NCBI RefSeq assembly: GCF_014490485.1
Contig: NZ_JACTVA010000010.1
Span: 1-64,000 of the forward strand
From: Teichococcus aerophilus
GTDB lineage: Bacteria; Pseudomonadota; Alphaproteobacteria; Acetobacterales; Acetobacteraceae
Direction: 5' to 3'
DNA: 64,000 nt
Positions 8,812 to 17,859 of this stretch are shown piece after piece (position 1 is the first letter of the stretch; every line of letters starts with the position of its first letter). The translations under genes were made by a program, and so were the position numbers. The notes beneath the pieces were generated by a model that was not told the origin of the DNA, did not search any database, and was given only the letters and a program-made list of their open reading frames with translations.

Positions 8812-9720
8812 TCAGAGTCCACCCTCCATCTCTGCCATCCGTGCCCGCAGCCGTGGTATGGTGAAGTCCAGGAAACTCCGCACCTTCAGCGGCAGAATCT
8901 CCGCAGGCGCATAGACCAGGCTGACCGGCAGCGGCTCCGGCGCGAACGCCTCCAGCACAACCCGCAGCCGCCCGTCCTTCACCTCCTCGGCAACCTGGTA
9001 GGACAGCAGACGCACGATGCCGACACCGGCCAACGCGGCCTGGATGGCGGCCTCCGTCGTATTCACCGCAAGCCTCGGCTTGGCTTCCATGACGCTGTGG
9101 CTGTCCCGCCGATACCGCCATTCCGGCGATGCCGCGAAGCCCTGGAAATTGATGCCGTCATGCCGCGCCAGGTCTTCTGGCATAAGCGGCACCCCGCGCC
9201 GCGCCAGATAGGCCGGCGATGCGCAGATCACCCGCCGCACCGTCCCCACCCGCGTCGCCACCAGCGCGCTGTCCGCCAGATGGCCGATGCGCAGCGCGAC
9301 ATCGATATGCTCGTCCGCCAGGCTCACTTGCTGGTCCGCCAGCATCAGCCGCAACGTGATCTCCGGCTGCTCGGCCAGGAAGGCCAGCGCCACCGGCAAC
9401 AGGTGCCGTTGCCCGAACAGCATCGGCGCCGTCACATGCAACTCGCCGCGCGGCGCGCGGTACTCGCCCGCCGCCTGCCGCTCCGCCTCCTCCACCTGTT
9501 CCAGAATGCGCCGCGTGGCAGCGACGTAAGCCTGCCCCGCATCGGTCAACACAACCCGGCGGTTGGAGCGGACCAGCAACTGCGTCCCCAGATGCCGCTC
9601 CAACTCCGCCACCTTGCGGCTCACCGTGGTCAGCGGAGCCCGCAGCCGCCGCGCCGCCGCCGAAAGGCTGCCCGCCTCCACCACCGCCAACAGCACCGCC
9701 ATCGCATCGAACCGGTCCAC
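8812..9720 (-). CDS. LysR-family transcriptional regulator
   Basis: A 302-residue LTTR. The N-terminal winged helix-turn-helix (residues ~1-60) includes the recognition region LSAAARRLRAPLTTVSRKVAELE, and a periplasmic-binding-fold effector domain follows. The GTG at 9720 was chosen because GGGAGGGAGC lies directly before it and the family usually starts MDRFDAM; an ATG at 9732 is possible. It is divergent from the flavoprotein gene at 9830 with a 109-bp shared promoter region, so it probably controls that gene and itself. The PLMPEDLARHD and WRYRR segments are typical of the CrgA/AaeR-like subgroup. Confidence 0.9.
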   Translation of the reverse strand: MDRFDAMAVLLAVVEAGSLSAAARRLRAPLTTVSRKVAELERHLGTQLLVRSNRRVVLTDAGQAYVAATRRILEQVEEAERQAAGEYRAPRGELHVTAPMLFGQRHLLPVALAFLAEQPEITLRLMLADQQVSLADEHIDVALRIGHLADSALVATRVGTVRRVICASPAYLARRGVPLMPEDLARHDGINFQGFAASPEWRYRRDSHSVMEAKPRLAVNTTEAAIQAALAGVGIVRLLSYQVAEEVKDGRLRVVLEAFAPEPLPVSLVYAPAEILPLKVRSFLDFTIPRLRARMAEMEGGL

Positions 9721-9829
9721 GCTCCCTCCCATTTTCCGGCAGGAACACTCCCACCTTCCCACGGTACCGCGCAGAAACCGGAAGGCCTAGCTTCCCATCC
9801 GCCAACGACCCCTTGGCAGGAGGACCCCC

Positions 9830-10480
9830 ATGCGCCACCGCTATCTGGACATCGCCACCACCCCTGCGGTGACGGCCGCCCGCGAGCATTACGGCAGCGC
9901 CCCCCAATGGGCCCGCGCGACCGAAGGCGCGGGCGAACCCGCCAGCCACGACCGCCTCACCCCGGCCGAGGCACAGTTCATCGCCGCACGGGATGGCTTC
10001 TACCTCGCCAGCGTCTCGGAGGCCGGCTGGCCTTACGTCCAGTTCCGTGGCGGCCCGTCCGGCTTCCTGAAGGTGCTGGACGACCGAACGCTCGGCTACG
10101 CCGACCTGCGCGGCAACCGGCAATACCTGACCGTCGGCAACATCCAGGCGGAGGACCGGGTCTCCCTGTTCCTCATGGATTACGCCCACCAGCGCCGCCT
10201 GAAGATCTTCGGCCATATGCGCGTCATCGACGCCCGGGCGGACCCGGCCCTCGCCCAGCAACTCGCCATGCCGGGCTACCCCGCCCGGGTCGAGCGCGCC
10301 GCCCTCATCACGGTCGAGGCGTTCGACTGGAACTGCCCGCAGCACATCACGCCACGCTTCACCCAGTCCGAACTGGACACCGCCCTCGCCCCCGTCCGGG
10401 ACCAGATGGCCGCGCTGAAGGCGGAGAACGAACGCCTCCGCCGCCAGTTCCACCCTGAAGCCACCACCCCCAAGCCCTGA
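9830..10480 (+). CDS. Pyridoxamine 5'-phosphate oxidase-family FMN protein
   Basis: A 216-residue split-barrel flavoprotein. LTPAEAQFIAARDGFYLAS, GWPYVQFRGGPSGFLKVLDD and LGYADLRGNRQYLTVGNI cover the FMN-binding beta-barrel. IFGHMRVIDA and FDWNCPQHITPRFT are typical of the subgroup annotated as PPOX-class oxidoreductases of unknown substrate. The C-terminus (~185-216) is a charged helix. GCAGGAGG precedes the ATG. Divergence from the LysR gene suggests inducible expression, possibly in redox or xenobiotic response (inference). Convergent with the MBL gene beyond a hairpin. Confidence 0.88.
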   Translation: MRHRYLDIATTPAVTAAREHYGSAPQWARATEGAGEPASHDRLTPAEAQFIAARDGFYLASVSEAGWPYVQFRGGPSGFLKVLDDRTLGYADLRGNRQYLTVGNIQAEDRVSLFLMDYAHQRRLKIFGHMRVIDARADPALAQQLAMPGYPARVERAALITVEAFDWNCPQHITPRFTQSELDTALAPVRDQMAALKAENERLRRQFHPEATTPKP

Positions 10481-10533
10481 CAGGCCACCACCGGCATCCG
10501 CCGCCCCAACCCCACCAGGCCCGCAACGCAAGA

Positions 10534-10559
10534 CGGCCGGGAAGTCCCCTCCCCGGCCG
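10534..10559. terminator. Bidirectional hairpin between convergent genes
   Basis: CGGCCGGG (10534-10541) pairs with CCCGGCCG (10552-10559). It lies between the stops at 10480 and 10588 and has no strong T-tract. Confidence 0.5.
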
Positions 10560-10587
10560 CCCGTCACGCCGGTGGGGCGATTGCCCG

Positions 10588-11583
10588 TCACCCCGTGCCG
10601 GTCAGGTCCATCGGCTCCGGTATCCAGCCATAGCCTTCCCCCGCCTTCACCACATGCCCCAGCCCCGGCCATGGAAAGTGGTAGGACAGCACGGCAAACT
10701 TATCCGTCGCCAACTGGTCGAGCATGCGGGAGCGGGACTGCGCCGACAGCTTCGGGTCCGTGTCGAAGGAGAATTCCCACATCGGCCGCTGCAGCAGCAG
10801 GATGTGGTGGTGCGCCAGATCCCCCGTATAGACCATGGTCTGCCCGGCGGAAGTGATGGCATAGCAATGGTGCCCCACCGTATGCCCCGGCGTCGCCAGC
10901 GCCACGATCCCTGGCGCCACTTCCGCCTTGTCCCGCACCATGATCATCCGGTCGCGATAGGCGGAGAGGTTCTTCTTCGCCCCGTCGATGAAGGTGGTCA
11001 TGAAGGCCGGGCCACGCTTGTTGGCGTCGTCCGTCCAGTACTTCAGGTCGGCTTCGCTGACGGCCACCTGCGCGTTGGGGAAATTCCGGTTGCCGGCGGC
11101 ATCCACCAACGCCCAGCAATGGTCGCTATGCGCATGGCTCAGCACCACCAGGTCGATCTGCTCGGGCTGGATGCCGGCGGCGCGCAGATTGCCCATCAGC
11201 CGCCCGGTGGTCGGGCCGAACATCTTGCTGTCCGCCCCCATGCTGTCGCCCATGCCGGTATCGAACAGGATCAGTTGCCGCCCGGTATTCAGCACCAGCG
11301 CGTTCTGCTCCAGCGTCGCCGCATCCGGCGGCAGGAAATTGGCGCGCAGCAGCCCGACGATCTCATCGGGCGGCGAAGCCGGGAAAGCCGGCTCCGGCTT
11401 CCCCAACGGCAACCGGCCGTCGGATACGATGGTCGCCTCGTACTCGCCGAAGCGGAACCGGTACCAGGCCGCCGGCACGGCGTTCTGGAAAGGCGCCGCG
11501 GCCAGCGCCGGGCGTTGCAGGATGGCGGCACCGGCAGCAAGGCCGGCGCCCGCACGGAACAGGGCGCGTCGTTGCAGGCTCAT
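10588..11583 (-). CDS. Exported MBL-fold metallo-hydrolase
   Basis: 331 residues. A Tat-like leader (QRRALFRAGAGLAAGAAIL, ending ALAAA at ~30) directs export. The metallo-beta-lactamase motif HAHSDH is at 150-155. ATPGHTVGHH carries the third-site histidine, and YTGDLAHHH supplies the bridging Asp. The overall type resembles periplasmic lactonase/hydrolase-like MBL proteins. It sits 146 bp after the TctC gene and may be the last gene of the 17.7-10.6 kb operon. The substrate is unknown. The ATG has GAGGAGG upstream. Confidence 0.9.
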   Translation of the reverse strand: MSLQRRALFRAGAGLAAGAAILQRPALAAAPFQNAVPAAWYRFRFGEYEATIVSDGRLPLGKPEPAFPASPPDEIVGLLRANFLPPDAATLEQNALVLNTGRQLILFDTGMGDSMGADSKMFGPTTGRLMGNLRAAGIQPEQIDLVVLSHAHSDHCWALVDAAGNRNFPNAQVAVSEADLKYWTDDANKRGPAFMTTFIDGAKKNLSAYRDRMIMVRDKAEVAPGIVALATPGHTVGHHCYAITSAGQTMVYTGDLAHHHILLLQRPMWEFSFDTDPKLSAQSRSRMLDQLATDKFAVLSYHFPWPGLGHVVKAGEGYGWIPEPMDLTGTG

Positions 11584-11729
11584 GGTCGATCCTCCTCGCC
11601 GGTCCCGTGCCGCGTCTCTCGCGCACGCATCGGGCCGGCGGGGTGGAGCCTAGCTGTTCCGCCCCCGCCACTCCATCACCAAGATGACGGAGATTCTTGT
11701 CAAAACCACACGTTTCGCGGATCGCGGCC

Positions 11730-12704
11730 TCACTCCGGCTCCACGCCCACCTCGCGCGTCAGCGCCCCCCAACGGGCGATCTCGCGCACCATCAACGCCC
11801 GCTGCGGCTCCGGCCCGCGCTCCTCCTCGGGCGGGATCTGGATGGCCATGTCGGCAAAGCGCTCCTTCACAGCTTCATCGTCCAACACGGCGTTGATCGC
11901 CTCCGTCAACCGCCGCGTCACCGCCTCCGGCGTGCCACGCGGCGCCACGGCGGCGTTCCACACGGTGATGTCGAAGCCCGGCAGCCCGGCCTGCGCCGCC
12001 GTGGGTACGGCGGGCATCTGGTCCAGCCGCTGCGGCACCGTCACCACCAGCGCCCGCAACGTGCCCCCCGTCGCATGCGGAATCACCGTGACGGCCTGGT
12101 CGACGATCGCATCCGTCACGCCATTCATTGTGTCCTGCAACGCCGGCCCGGCACCGCGATACGGCACCAGCGTCGCCTGTGCCCCCACCGCCCGGTCGAA
12201 CAACAACGCCCCGAGATAGGAGACCGACCCCGTCCCCGCCGTCGCGATGGTCAGCCGCGCCGGGTTACGCGCGATCCACTGCCGCATCTCCGCCAGGTTG
12301 CGCCCCATGCCCGGCCGCACCGCCAGCACCATCGGGTTCACCGCGAACAGCCCCAGCGGCTCGAAGCTCTCCAGCGGGTCATACGGCAACTGCTTGTAGA
12401 AGGCGGTGTTGGCGGCCAGCGTGCCCATGTGCCCCAGGCCGAACGTGTAGCCATCCGGCTCCGCCCGCGCCGTCCGCTGCGTGCCGAGGATACCGCCCGC
12501 ACCGCCGATATTCTCCACCGGCACCGCCTGCCCCAGCACATCGCCCAGCTTCTGCGCCATGATCCGCGCCATCACGTCAGTCGGCCCACCGGCGGCGAAC
12601 GGCACCTGCATCGTCACCGGCCGCTCCGGCCAGGTGGAGGCCCGCACCAGCGAAGGCGCCGCCAGCAGCGCCACCCCCGTCATCAAACTCCTGCGCCCGA
12701 TCAT
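11730..12704 (-). CDS. Bug/TctC-family periplasmic solute-binding protein
   Basis: 324 residues with an N-terminal signal peptide (MIGRRSLMTGVALLAAPSLVRAS). Family hallmarks are VPFAAGGPTDVMAR, ENIGGAGGILGTQ, PDGYTFGLG, LPYDPLESFEPLG and VPYRGAGPALQD. Bug proteins bind carboxylates such as citrate, tartrate or aromatic acids in the periplasm, usually for TctAB-type transporters; neither TctA nor TctB is in the window. It lies 54 bp downstream of the MaoC gene in a CoA-dependent acid-catabolism operon, so its ligand is probably the operon substrate. AGGGAGGAACAGG precedes the ATG. Confidence 0.93.
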   Translation of the reverse strand: MIGRRSLMTGVALLAAPSLVRASTWPERPVTMQVPFAAGGPTDVMARIMAQKLGDVLGQAVPVENIGGAGGILGTQRTARAEPDGYTFGLGHMGTLAANTAFYKQLPYDPLESFEPLGLFAVNPMVLAVRPGMGRNLAEMRQWIARNPARLTIATAGTGSVSYLGALLFDRAVGAQATLVPYRGAGPALQDTMNGVTDAIVDQAVTVIPHATGGTLRALVVTVPQRLDQMPAVPTAAQAGLPGFDITVWNAAVAPRGTPEAVTRRLTEAINAVLDDEAVKERFADMAIQIPPEEERGPEPQRALMVREIARWGALTREVGVEPE

Positions 12705-12758
12705 CCTGTTCCTCCCTGGTCTCTTCCTGGTTGGACGATGTGGCGGCGGGCTTCTGCC

Positions 12759-13619
12759 TCAGCCGATGCGTGCCTCCGCCCGCATGGCCAGCCCGCCGCC
12801 GGGGTTGGTGGCCCAGAGCGCGACGCGCCCCTCCGCATCCGGCGGTTGTCCGTGCAGCGTCACCGGCGCCCCGTCGAACAGGGGAGACACCGCGCGGAAG
12901 GAAAACCCCGTCACCCGTGCCTGCGGCATCTGGCGGCGCACCAGGTCCAGCAGCAACGTTGCCACCAGCGGCCCATGCACGATCAGGCCAGGATATCCCT
13001 CTTCACGCGTAACGTAATCGCGGTCGTAATGGATGCGATGGCCGTTGAAGGTCAGCGCGGAATAGCGGAACAGCATCACCGCATCCGGCACCAGGCTGCG
13101 CTGCCACGCCCCCGGCGGCGGTGCCTGCGGCGCCGCCTTGGCCGCCACCGTGTCGGCGGAGCGGTAGACGATGTCATGCTCCTCGGTCAGCAGCAGCGCC
13201 TCCTGCCCGCTCTCCCGCACCTCGTGCCGCACCGTCACGAACACCAGCTCCCCGGTGCCGCCCGTCCGCTGCGTCACGTCGGCGATGGTGGAACGCCGCG
13301 TCACCGCCATGCCGGCCCGCAGCGGCGCATGGAAGCGCAGCCGCCCCCCCGCCCACATGCGGCGCGGCAGATGATGCACCGGCGGCAGAAACCCGCCCCG
13401 CGCCGGGTGCCCATCCACCCCCAGCGCCGAATGCCGCGCACCGGGCAGGAACAGGATCCAGTGGCTCAAGGGCGGCGCCGCATCGCCCGCCGCCACCGGC
13501 GGGTCATCGCGGTCCAGCGTCGCCGCCCAGCGCTCCAGCGCCCCGGCGGAGACGGTGTCGTGCTGCTCCTCCGCCCGTCCCACCCAGGCGGCATAACTGC
13601 CCACGCCATCCTCATTCAT
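12759..13619 (-). CDS. MaoC-type (mesaconyl-/itaconyl-CoA-like) hydratase
   Basis: A 286-residue double-hotdog protein of the FAS1/HTD2-type MaoC group. The second half carries the hydratase signature: FRYSALTFNGHRIHYDRDYV followed by YPGLIVHGPL, with the expected active-site His/Asp region. Members hydrate mesaconyl-C4-CoA, itaconyl-CoA or similar enoyl-CoAs. The ATG at 13619 was chosen because GGAGGA precedes it; an upstream in-frame start lacks one. Position between MmgE/PrpD and TctC genes and downstream of a CoA-transferase fits hydration of the CoA ester made by that transferase. The exact substrate is inferred only. Confidence 0.82.
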   Translation of the reverse strand: MNEDGVGSYAAWVGRAEEQHDTVSAGALERWAATLDRDDPPVAAGDAAPPLSHWILFLPGARHSALGVDGHPARGGFLPPVHHLPRRMWAGGRLRFHAPLRAGMAVTRRSTIADVTQRTGGTGELVFVTVRHEVRESGQEALLLTEEHDIVYRSADTVAAKAAPQAPPPGAWQRSLVPDAVMLFRYSALTFNGHRIHYDRDYVTREEGYPGLIVHGPLVATLLLDLVRRQMPQARVTGFSFRAVSPLFDGAPVTLHGQPPDAEGRVALWATNPGGGLAMRAEARIG

Positions 13620-13692
13620 CGCCGATCCTCCGTCCACGCACGCCTATCCAGGCCCCTTCGCGCCCGACTATCCCAGCCAGGCGCCCACTGCC

Positions 13693-15087
13693 TCACGCCG
13701 CCTCGCTGCGCCCACCAGCGGGCGCGGATCGCCGCAACAACCCCGCCGCATCGTTCAGCCGGTCCAGCCGCAACACTTCCTCCGCCAGCGCGGCGGCCGG
13801 CCCCGCCCCCAGCACCGCATCCGCCAACCCGGCGAACTTCGCGCGCAGTTCCGCCTCGTCCGGGAAGTTGGCCGGCTCGCCCTTCGGTACCACCACCGTG
13901 CGCACGAAGGTCTGCCCGCGTGCCCGCAGCGTCAACTTCCCCGCCATATTCATGGGAAACTCTGCCTCGATCTCATCGTCATGCGCGCAGCCGATGCGCG
14001 GCAGCAGCCCGCGGATGCCAGCATCGTCCAGCAGCCGGTAGCTGTCCCAGTCCATCCGCCCCGTGGCCAGCGCACAGGCTATCACGAAGGGCCCGCTGAA
14101 CTGCGCGTCCACCACATTGCGCGGGTCCGCCTTGCGCGCGGCCGGCTCGCCCACCAGCAACAGCCCGGCACGGGAAAGCCCCAGCGTGGCGCTCTCGATC
14201 TCCTCCGCCCGCAGCCCCAGCTCCTCGCGCAGCGCCAGCGCCGCGTCGATCCCCGCATGGCCCCAGCGGCAGGAGGGATAGGGCTTCACCCCCGTCGCCA
14301 TCAGCTCATACACCTCGCCCAGGTCCCACAGCACCCGCTCGGCGCGCGGCGCGGGCGCATAGGCGTTCAGGAAGCCATGCTTTCCCTCCACCGCCTCGGC
14401 GGCGCCCTTGAAGCCCTCCCGCGCCAAGGTCGCGGCCGTCAGCCCGGCCATGCCCGCCCAGCCCACCTGGAACCGCTTGGTCCACGCGCCATTGGCCAGG
14501 AACTGCAGGCTGCCCGCGCACTGGCTCAGCGCGATCCCCAGCGCCGAGGCCACCGTATCCGCATCCAGCCGCATCACCCGCGCCGCCGCCGCCGCCGCGC
14601 CAAAGGCACCGCAAGTGGCCGAAGGGTGGAAGCCACGGTCGTAATGTGCGCCCGCCGGCAGCGCCAAGGCCAGCCGCAATCCCACCTCGTACCCGGCCAC
14701 GATGCCCGCCATCACCTCGGCGCCCGAAGCCCCCACCATCTCGGCGGCGGCCAGCGCGGCAGGGATGACCGGCGCCCCCGGGTGCAGCACCGCCTCCGCA
14801 TGCGTGTCGTCGAAATCCAGCGAATGGCCCAGCGTCGCATTCACCAGCGCGGCACCGGCCGGGGAATACCCTTCGGTATCGGCGAACACCCGTGCCTCGC
14901 CCCGCGCCATCCCCAGCGCGCGCACGGCGGCCAGCAGCGCCGGCGTGCTCTCCGCATCCTGGCGCGCCCGCACGGCATTGCCCACCAGGTCCAGCACCAG
15001 CAGCCGCGTGCGCGCCACCACCTCCGGCGGCAACGCCTCGATCTGCAAACCAGCGACGAAAGCCGAAAGCTCGGCGGTGACGGTCAT
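13693..15087 (-). CDS. MmgE/PrpD-family protein
   Basis: 464 residues. Family features include HSLDFDDTHAEAVLHPGAPV near residue 90, HPSATCGAFGAAAAAARV, and GVKPYPSCRWGHAGIDAAL. The family contains 2-methylcitrate dehydratase PrpD, cis-aconitate decarboxylase and other lyases or isomerases of tricarboxylates, so the exact reaction cannot be read off. It starts 14 bp after the CaiB gene stop, clearly in one operon with it. Because Bug binding proteins and a CoA-transferase accompany it, di- or tricarboxylate catabolism is the most reasonable role. Confidence 0.88.
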   Translation of the reverse strand: MTVTAELSAFVAGLQIEALPPEVVARTRLLVLDLVGNAVRARQDAESTPALLAAVRALGMARGEARVFADTEGYSPAGAALVNATLGHSLDFDDTHAEAVLHPGAPVIPAALAAAEMVGASGAEVMAGIVAGYEVGLRLALALPAGAHYDRGFHPSATCGAFGAAAAAARVMRLDADTVASALGIALSQCAGSLQFLANGAWTKRFQVGWAGMAGLTAATLAREGFKGAAEAVEGKHGFLNAYAPAPRAERVLWDLGEVYELMATGVKPYPSCRWGHAGIDAALALREELGLRAEEIESATLGLSRAGLLLVGEPAARKADPRNVVDAQFSGPFVIACALATGRMDWDSYRLLDDAGIRGLLPRIGCAHDDEIEAEFPMNMAGKLTLRARGQTFVRTVVVPKGEPANFPDEAELRAKFAGLADAVLGAGPAAALAEEVLRLDRLNDAAGLLRRSAPAGGRSEAA

Positions 15088-15101
15088 GGCATCATTCCCC
15101 T

Positions 15102-16265
15102 TCAGGCCGAAAGCTGCACGGCGAACTCACTCCGAATGGCCTGGCTGTGCTGCCCGATGGACGGCACCGCCCCCAGGCTGGGCGCCGCCCCATCGTGCAA
15201 GGCCGGCGGCGCGACGATCGAGGCCACACCCCCCGGCGTCTCCACCACCACCCGCCGCAGCGCCGGGTGGCTTGGCAAATCCGCCACCTCATTCACAAAA
15301 CCATAGGCGGTGCCGGCCGCATCCAGCCGCGCCGCCGCCTCCGCCCGCGTCAGCCGGGCGAATACCTGGCCCACCAGCGCATCCACCGCCGGCCGGTTGC
15401 CCACCCGGGCATTGTTGCTCTCGAAGCCCGGGCGCTGCGGCAACTCCGGCTGCTCCAGCACCCCGGCACAGAATCTGTGCCACTCTCGCTCGTTCTGGAT
15501 CGAGAGCAGCACCAGCGACTCATCGGCGGTCTCGAAGGCGCCGTAAGGGCAGATGGAAGGATGCGCCAACCCCACCCGCTTCGGCGCCTGCCCGGTGCCC
15601 TCGAAATACAGCAGCGGCACGTTCATCCAATCGGCCATGCCATCGAACAGGCTGACCGCCAGCTGCCGCCCCCGCCCGTCGATCCCACGGCCGATCAGCG
15701 CCTCCAGCACCGCCGCATGCGCCGCCATCCCGCAACCGATATCGCAGACGGAAACCCCCACCCGCCCCGGCCCCGCCGGGTGCCCGGTAATCGCCGCCAG
15801 CCCGCTCTCCGCCTGCACCAGCAGGTCGTAGGCCTTCATCCCCGCATAGCTGTGCCCGGCCCCGTAGCCCGAGACATCGACGGTGATCAGCCGCGGATAC
15901 CGCCGCCGCAATTCCGCCGAGCCGAACCCCGCCCGCTCCGCCGCCCCCGGCGCCAGGTTCTGGATGAACACATCCGCCCGCGCCAGCACCCGGTGCAGCA
16001 GCGCCGCGTCGTCCGGGTCCTTGATGTCCGCCACAAGGCTTTCCTTGCCCCGGTTCAGCCAGACGAAGTAGCTGGAGAGCCCATGCACGCTGGCATCGTA
16101 GCCCCGCGCGAAATCTCCCTCCGGCCGCTCGATCTTGATCACCCTTGCCCCCGCATCCGCGAGGCGGGAGGAGCAATAGGGCGCCGCCACCGCCTGCTCC
16201 AGCGACACCACCAGCAACCCCGCCAGCGGCCTGCGCGCATCCCTGCTGTTGCCGGCTGCATCCAT
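15102..16265 (-). CDS. CaiB/BaiF-family (type III) CoA-transferase
   Basis: 387 residues. The entry motif GLLVVSLEQAVAAPYCSSRLADAGARVIKIERP is diagnostic. LNRGKESLVADIKDP and the region VSVCDIGCGM, with the probable nucleophilic Asp175, follow the type III pattern in which a carboxylate attacks the acyl-CoA. These enzymes move CoA between succinyl-CoA (or another donor) and carboxylic acids such as itaconate, mesaconate, citramalate or oxalate. The ATG at 16265 was preferred over the in-frame TTG at 16271; GGGAG lies upstream. Second gene of the operon, 119 bp after the ABC binding protein. Confidence 0.9.
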   Translation of the reverse strand: MDAAGNSRDARRPLAGLLVVSLEQAVAAPYCSSRLADAGARVIKIERPEGDFARGYDASVHGLSSYFVWLNRGKESLVADIKDPDDAALLHRVLARADVFIQNLAPGAAERAGFGSAELRRRYPRLITVDVSGYGAGHSYAGMKAYDLLVQAESGLAAITGHPAGPGRVGVSVCDIGCGMAAHAAVLEALIGRGIDGRGRQLAVSLFDGMADWMNVPLLYFEGTGQAPKRVGLAHPSICPYGAFETADESLVLLSIQNEREWHRFCAGVLEQPELPQRPGFESNNARVGNRPAVDALVGQVFARLTRAEAAARLDAAGTAYGFVNEVADLPSHPALRRVVVETPGGVASIVAPPALHDGAAPSLGAVPSIGQHSQAIRSEFAVQLSA

Positions 16266-16384
16266 GCTCAAGGCACTCCCATCTCACCAGGTCACGCGGC
16301 GGCGGCACCCATGCCCCCGCCGCCTTTCGCGCGCACCGGAATCAGGCGTTCCCGCCGCCGGCGCGCGCAGGCCAGGCCACCGGC

Positions 16385-17749
16385 TCAGCGGAAGGCGACA
16401 GGCGCCGCCATCCGCTCCAGCGCGTCGGGCTTCAGCGTCTTCAGCCAGTCCAGGCTCTTCTGCCCCACCGGGGTCGTCACGCTCTCCGCCGGAAACACCA
16501 CCATGTCGGTCATCACCGGGAAGGGGTAGCGGTCCGTATGCAGCGTCGTGCCGATCAGCTGGTTCTCCAGCCCCTGCCCGTCCTGCCGGATGGTCACGGA
16601 CGATGTCAGCGACGGGAAGGTCAGCCCCCGGAACGCCGCCGACAGCTCGGCATCGTTCGGCCACTGCCCGCCCTTCGCCGCCAGCGCCTTCTCGTATCCC
16701 GCCTTCATCGCATACACCGCCTGCGCCATGTGGTGCGCCGAGTAGATCGGGTAGGCATTGAAGCGCTTCCTGTAATTTTCAGTGAAGTTCTTCAACAGCG
16801 CCGGGTCCGCCGGCGACGGGTGCAGGAACCAGTGATCGCCGCGGGAGCCGATGATATGCCCCGCCGGCAACACCTTCCCCACCCGCTCCAGCGACGATTC
16901 CGCCAGCGGCAGCACGAAGGTGCTCCGCTCGAACAGCTTCCGCTCCGCCGCCTGGCGGATGAAAGTATCCAGGTCGCCGCCCCAGGAGGTGGAAAGCACC
17001 ACATCCGGCCGCAACGCCAGCAGCCGCGTGATCTCGCTGGAGAAATCCGTGGCGCCGAAGCGCGGGAACAGCTCCGCCGCCACCCGCACGCCCGGCTTCA
17101 GCGTCTGCAACCCGGTGCGGAAGATGTCCCAGGAATCGCGGCCCCAGGCGTAATCCTGGTTCACCACCGCCATGCTGCGGAAATCCGGCTTCACCTTCAG
17201 CAGGTACAGCAGCGCGGAGAGAATCTCCGGCGTCGCATTGCCCTGCGTGCGGTGCGCGTAATCGTACTTGCCGTCCTCGAACACGCGCTGCGTGCCGCAA
17301 TCCCACAACAGCGTCGGCCGCTTCATCTCGTCCGCCAGCGGCGCGCAGGCCAGGCAGTCGGCCGAGGAAATCGCCGAGAAGATCAGGTTGACGTTCTCGC
17401 TCTGCACCAGCCGGCGGTACTCGCCGACGAAGTGGTCCACGCCCGGCCCCTCATCCACGAAGATGGGCCGCACCTTCACACCGCCGATGCCACCGGCGGC
17501 ATTCACCTCGTCGAACAGCAACTCCGCCGCCTGCCGCCCCGGCACCCCGAAGACGCTGGAAGGGCCGGACAGGAAGGTCGCGATGCCGACCTTGATCTCG
17601 GCCGGCTTCTGCGCCGGCGCCTGCGCCCAGGCAGGCCGTCCGGCCGCCAGCAGGCTGCCGGCGCCAAGCCCGGCCTGCAGCAGGCCACGGCGGGAAACAG
17701 GACGGCGGGAAACAGGGTTGGTCGATTGTGGCGGGGTGGGACGCGTCAT
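16385..17749 (-). CDS. ABC-transporter substrate-binding protein (branched-chain amino-acid/amide type)
   Basis: 454 residues, LivK/peripla_BP_6 fold. A twin-arginine leader (SRRGLLQAGLGAGSLLAAG) is cut near AWAQA. The leader contains a short tandem duplication (PVSRR twice). IKVGIATFLSGPSSVFGVPGR begins the mature domain. No permease or ATPase genes follow, so it either serves a distant transporter or works with the downstream CoA-dependent enzymes as a sensor-feeder. First gene of a five- or six-gene operon divergent from the LysR gene at 17860. ATG at 17749 follows AGGAG. The ligand is probably a carboxylate rather than an amino acid, judged only from context. Confidence 0.9.
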   Translation of the reverse strand: MTRPTPPQSTNPVSRRPVSRRGLLQAGLGAGSLLAAGRPAWAQAPAQKPAEIKVGIATFLSGPSSVFGVPGRQAAELLFDEVNAAGGIGGVKVRPIFVDEGPGVDHFVGEYRRLVQSENVNLIFSAISSADCLACAPLADEMKRPTLLWDCGTQRVFEDGKYDYAHRTQGNATPEILSALLYLLKVKPDFRSMAVVNQDYAWGRDSWDIFRTGLQTLKPGVRVAAELFPRFGATDFSSEITRLLALRPDVVLSTSWGGDLDTFIRQAAERKLFERSTFVLPLAESSLERVGKVLPAGHIIGSRGDHWFLHPSPADPALLKNFTENYRKRFNAYPIYSAHHMAQAVYAMKAGYEKALAAKGGQWPNDAELSAAFRGLTFPSLTSSVTIRQDGQGLENQLIGTTLHTDRYPFPVMTDMVVFPAESVTTPVGQKSLDWLKTLKPDALERMAAPVAFR

Positions 17750-17828
17750 TGGGCACTCCTCCTCCGAGACGGCCGCTTCAGCGGCTCTGCGATCAGACTG
17801 GCACCCTGCATCCCTCAGGTCCAATATA

Positions 17829-17856
17829 TGGAACCGCCACCACCCCCACGGTTCCA
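17829..17856 (+). promoter_or_regulatory. Probable LysR operator
   Basis: Perfect inverted repeat TGGAACCG (17829-17836) and CGGTTCCA (17849-17856), 12-nt spacer, ending 3 bp before the LysR ATG and 80 bp before the divergent operon start. The placement suits autoregulation and control of the divergent operon. Confidence 0.6.
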
Positions 17857-17859
17857 GAT

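Noticed and set aside
11697-14099. 800-codon plus-strand open frame
   Set aside because: Antisense to TctC, MaoC and MmgE/PrpD genes; composition is Arg/His/Pro shadow sequence with no domain.
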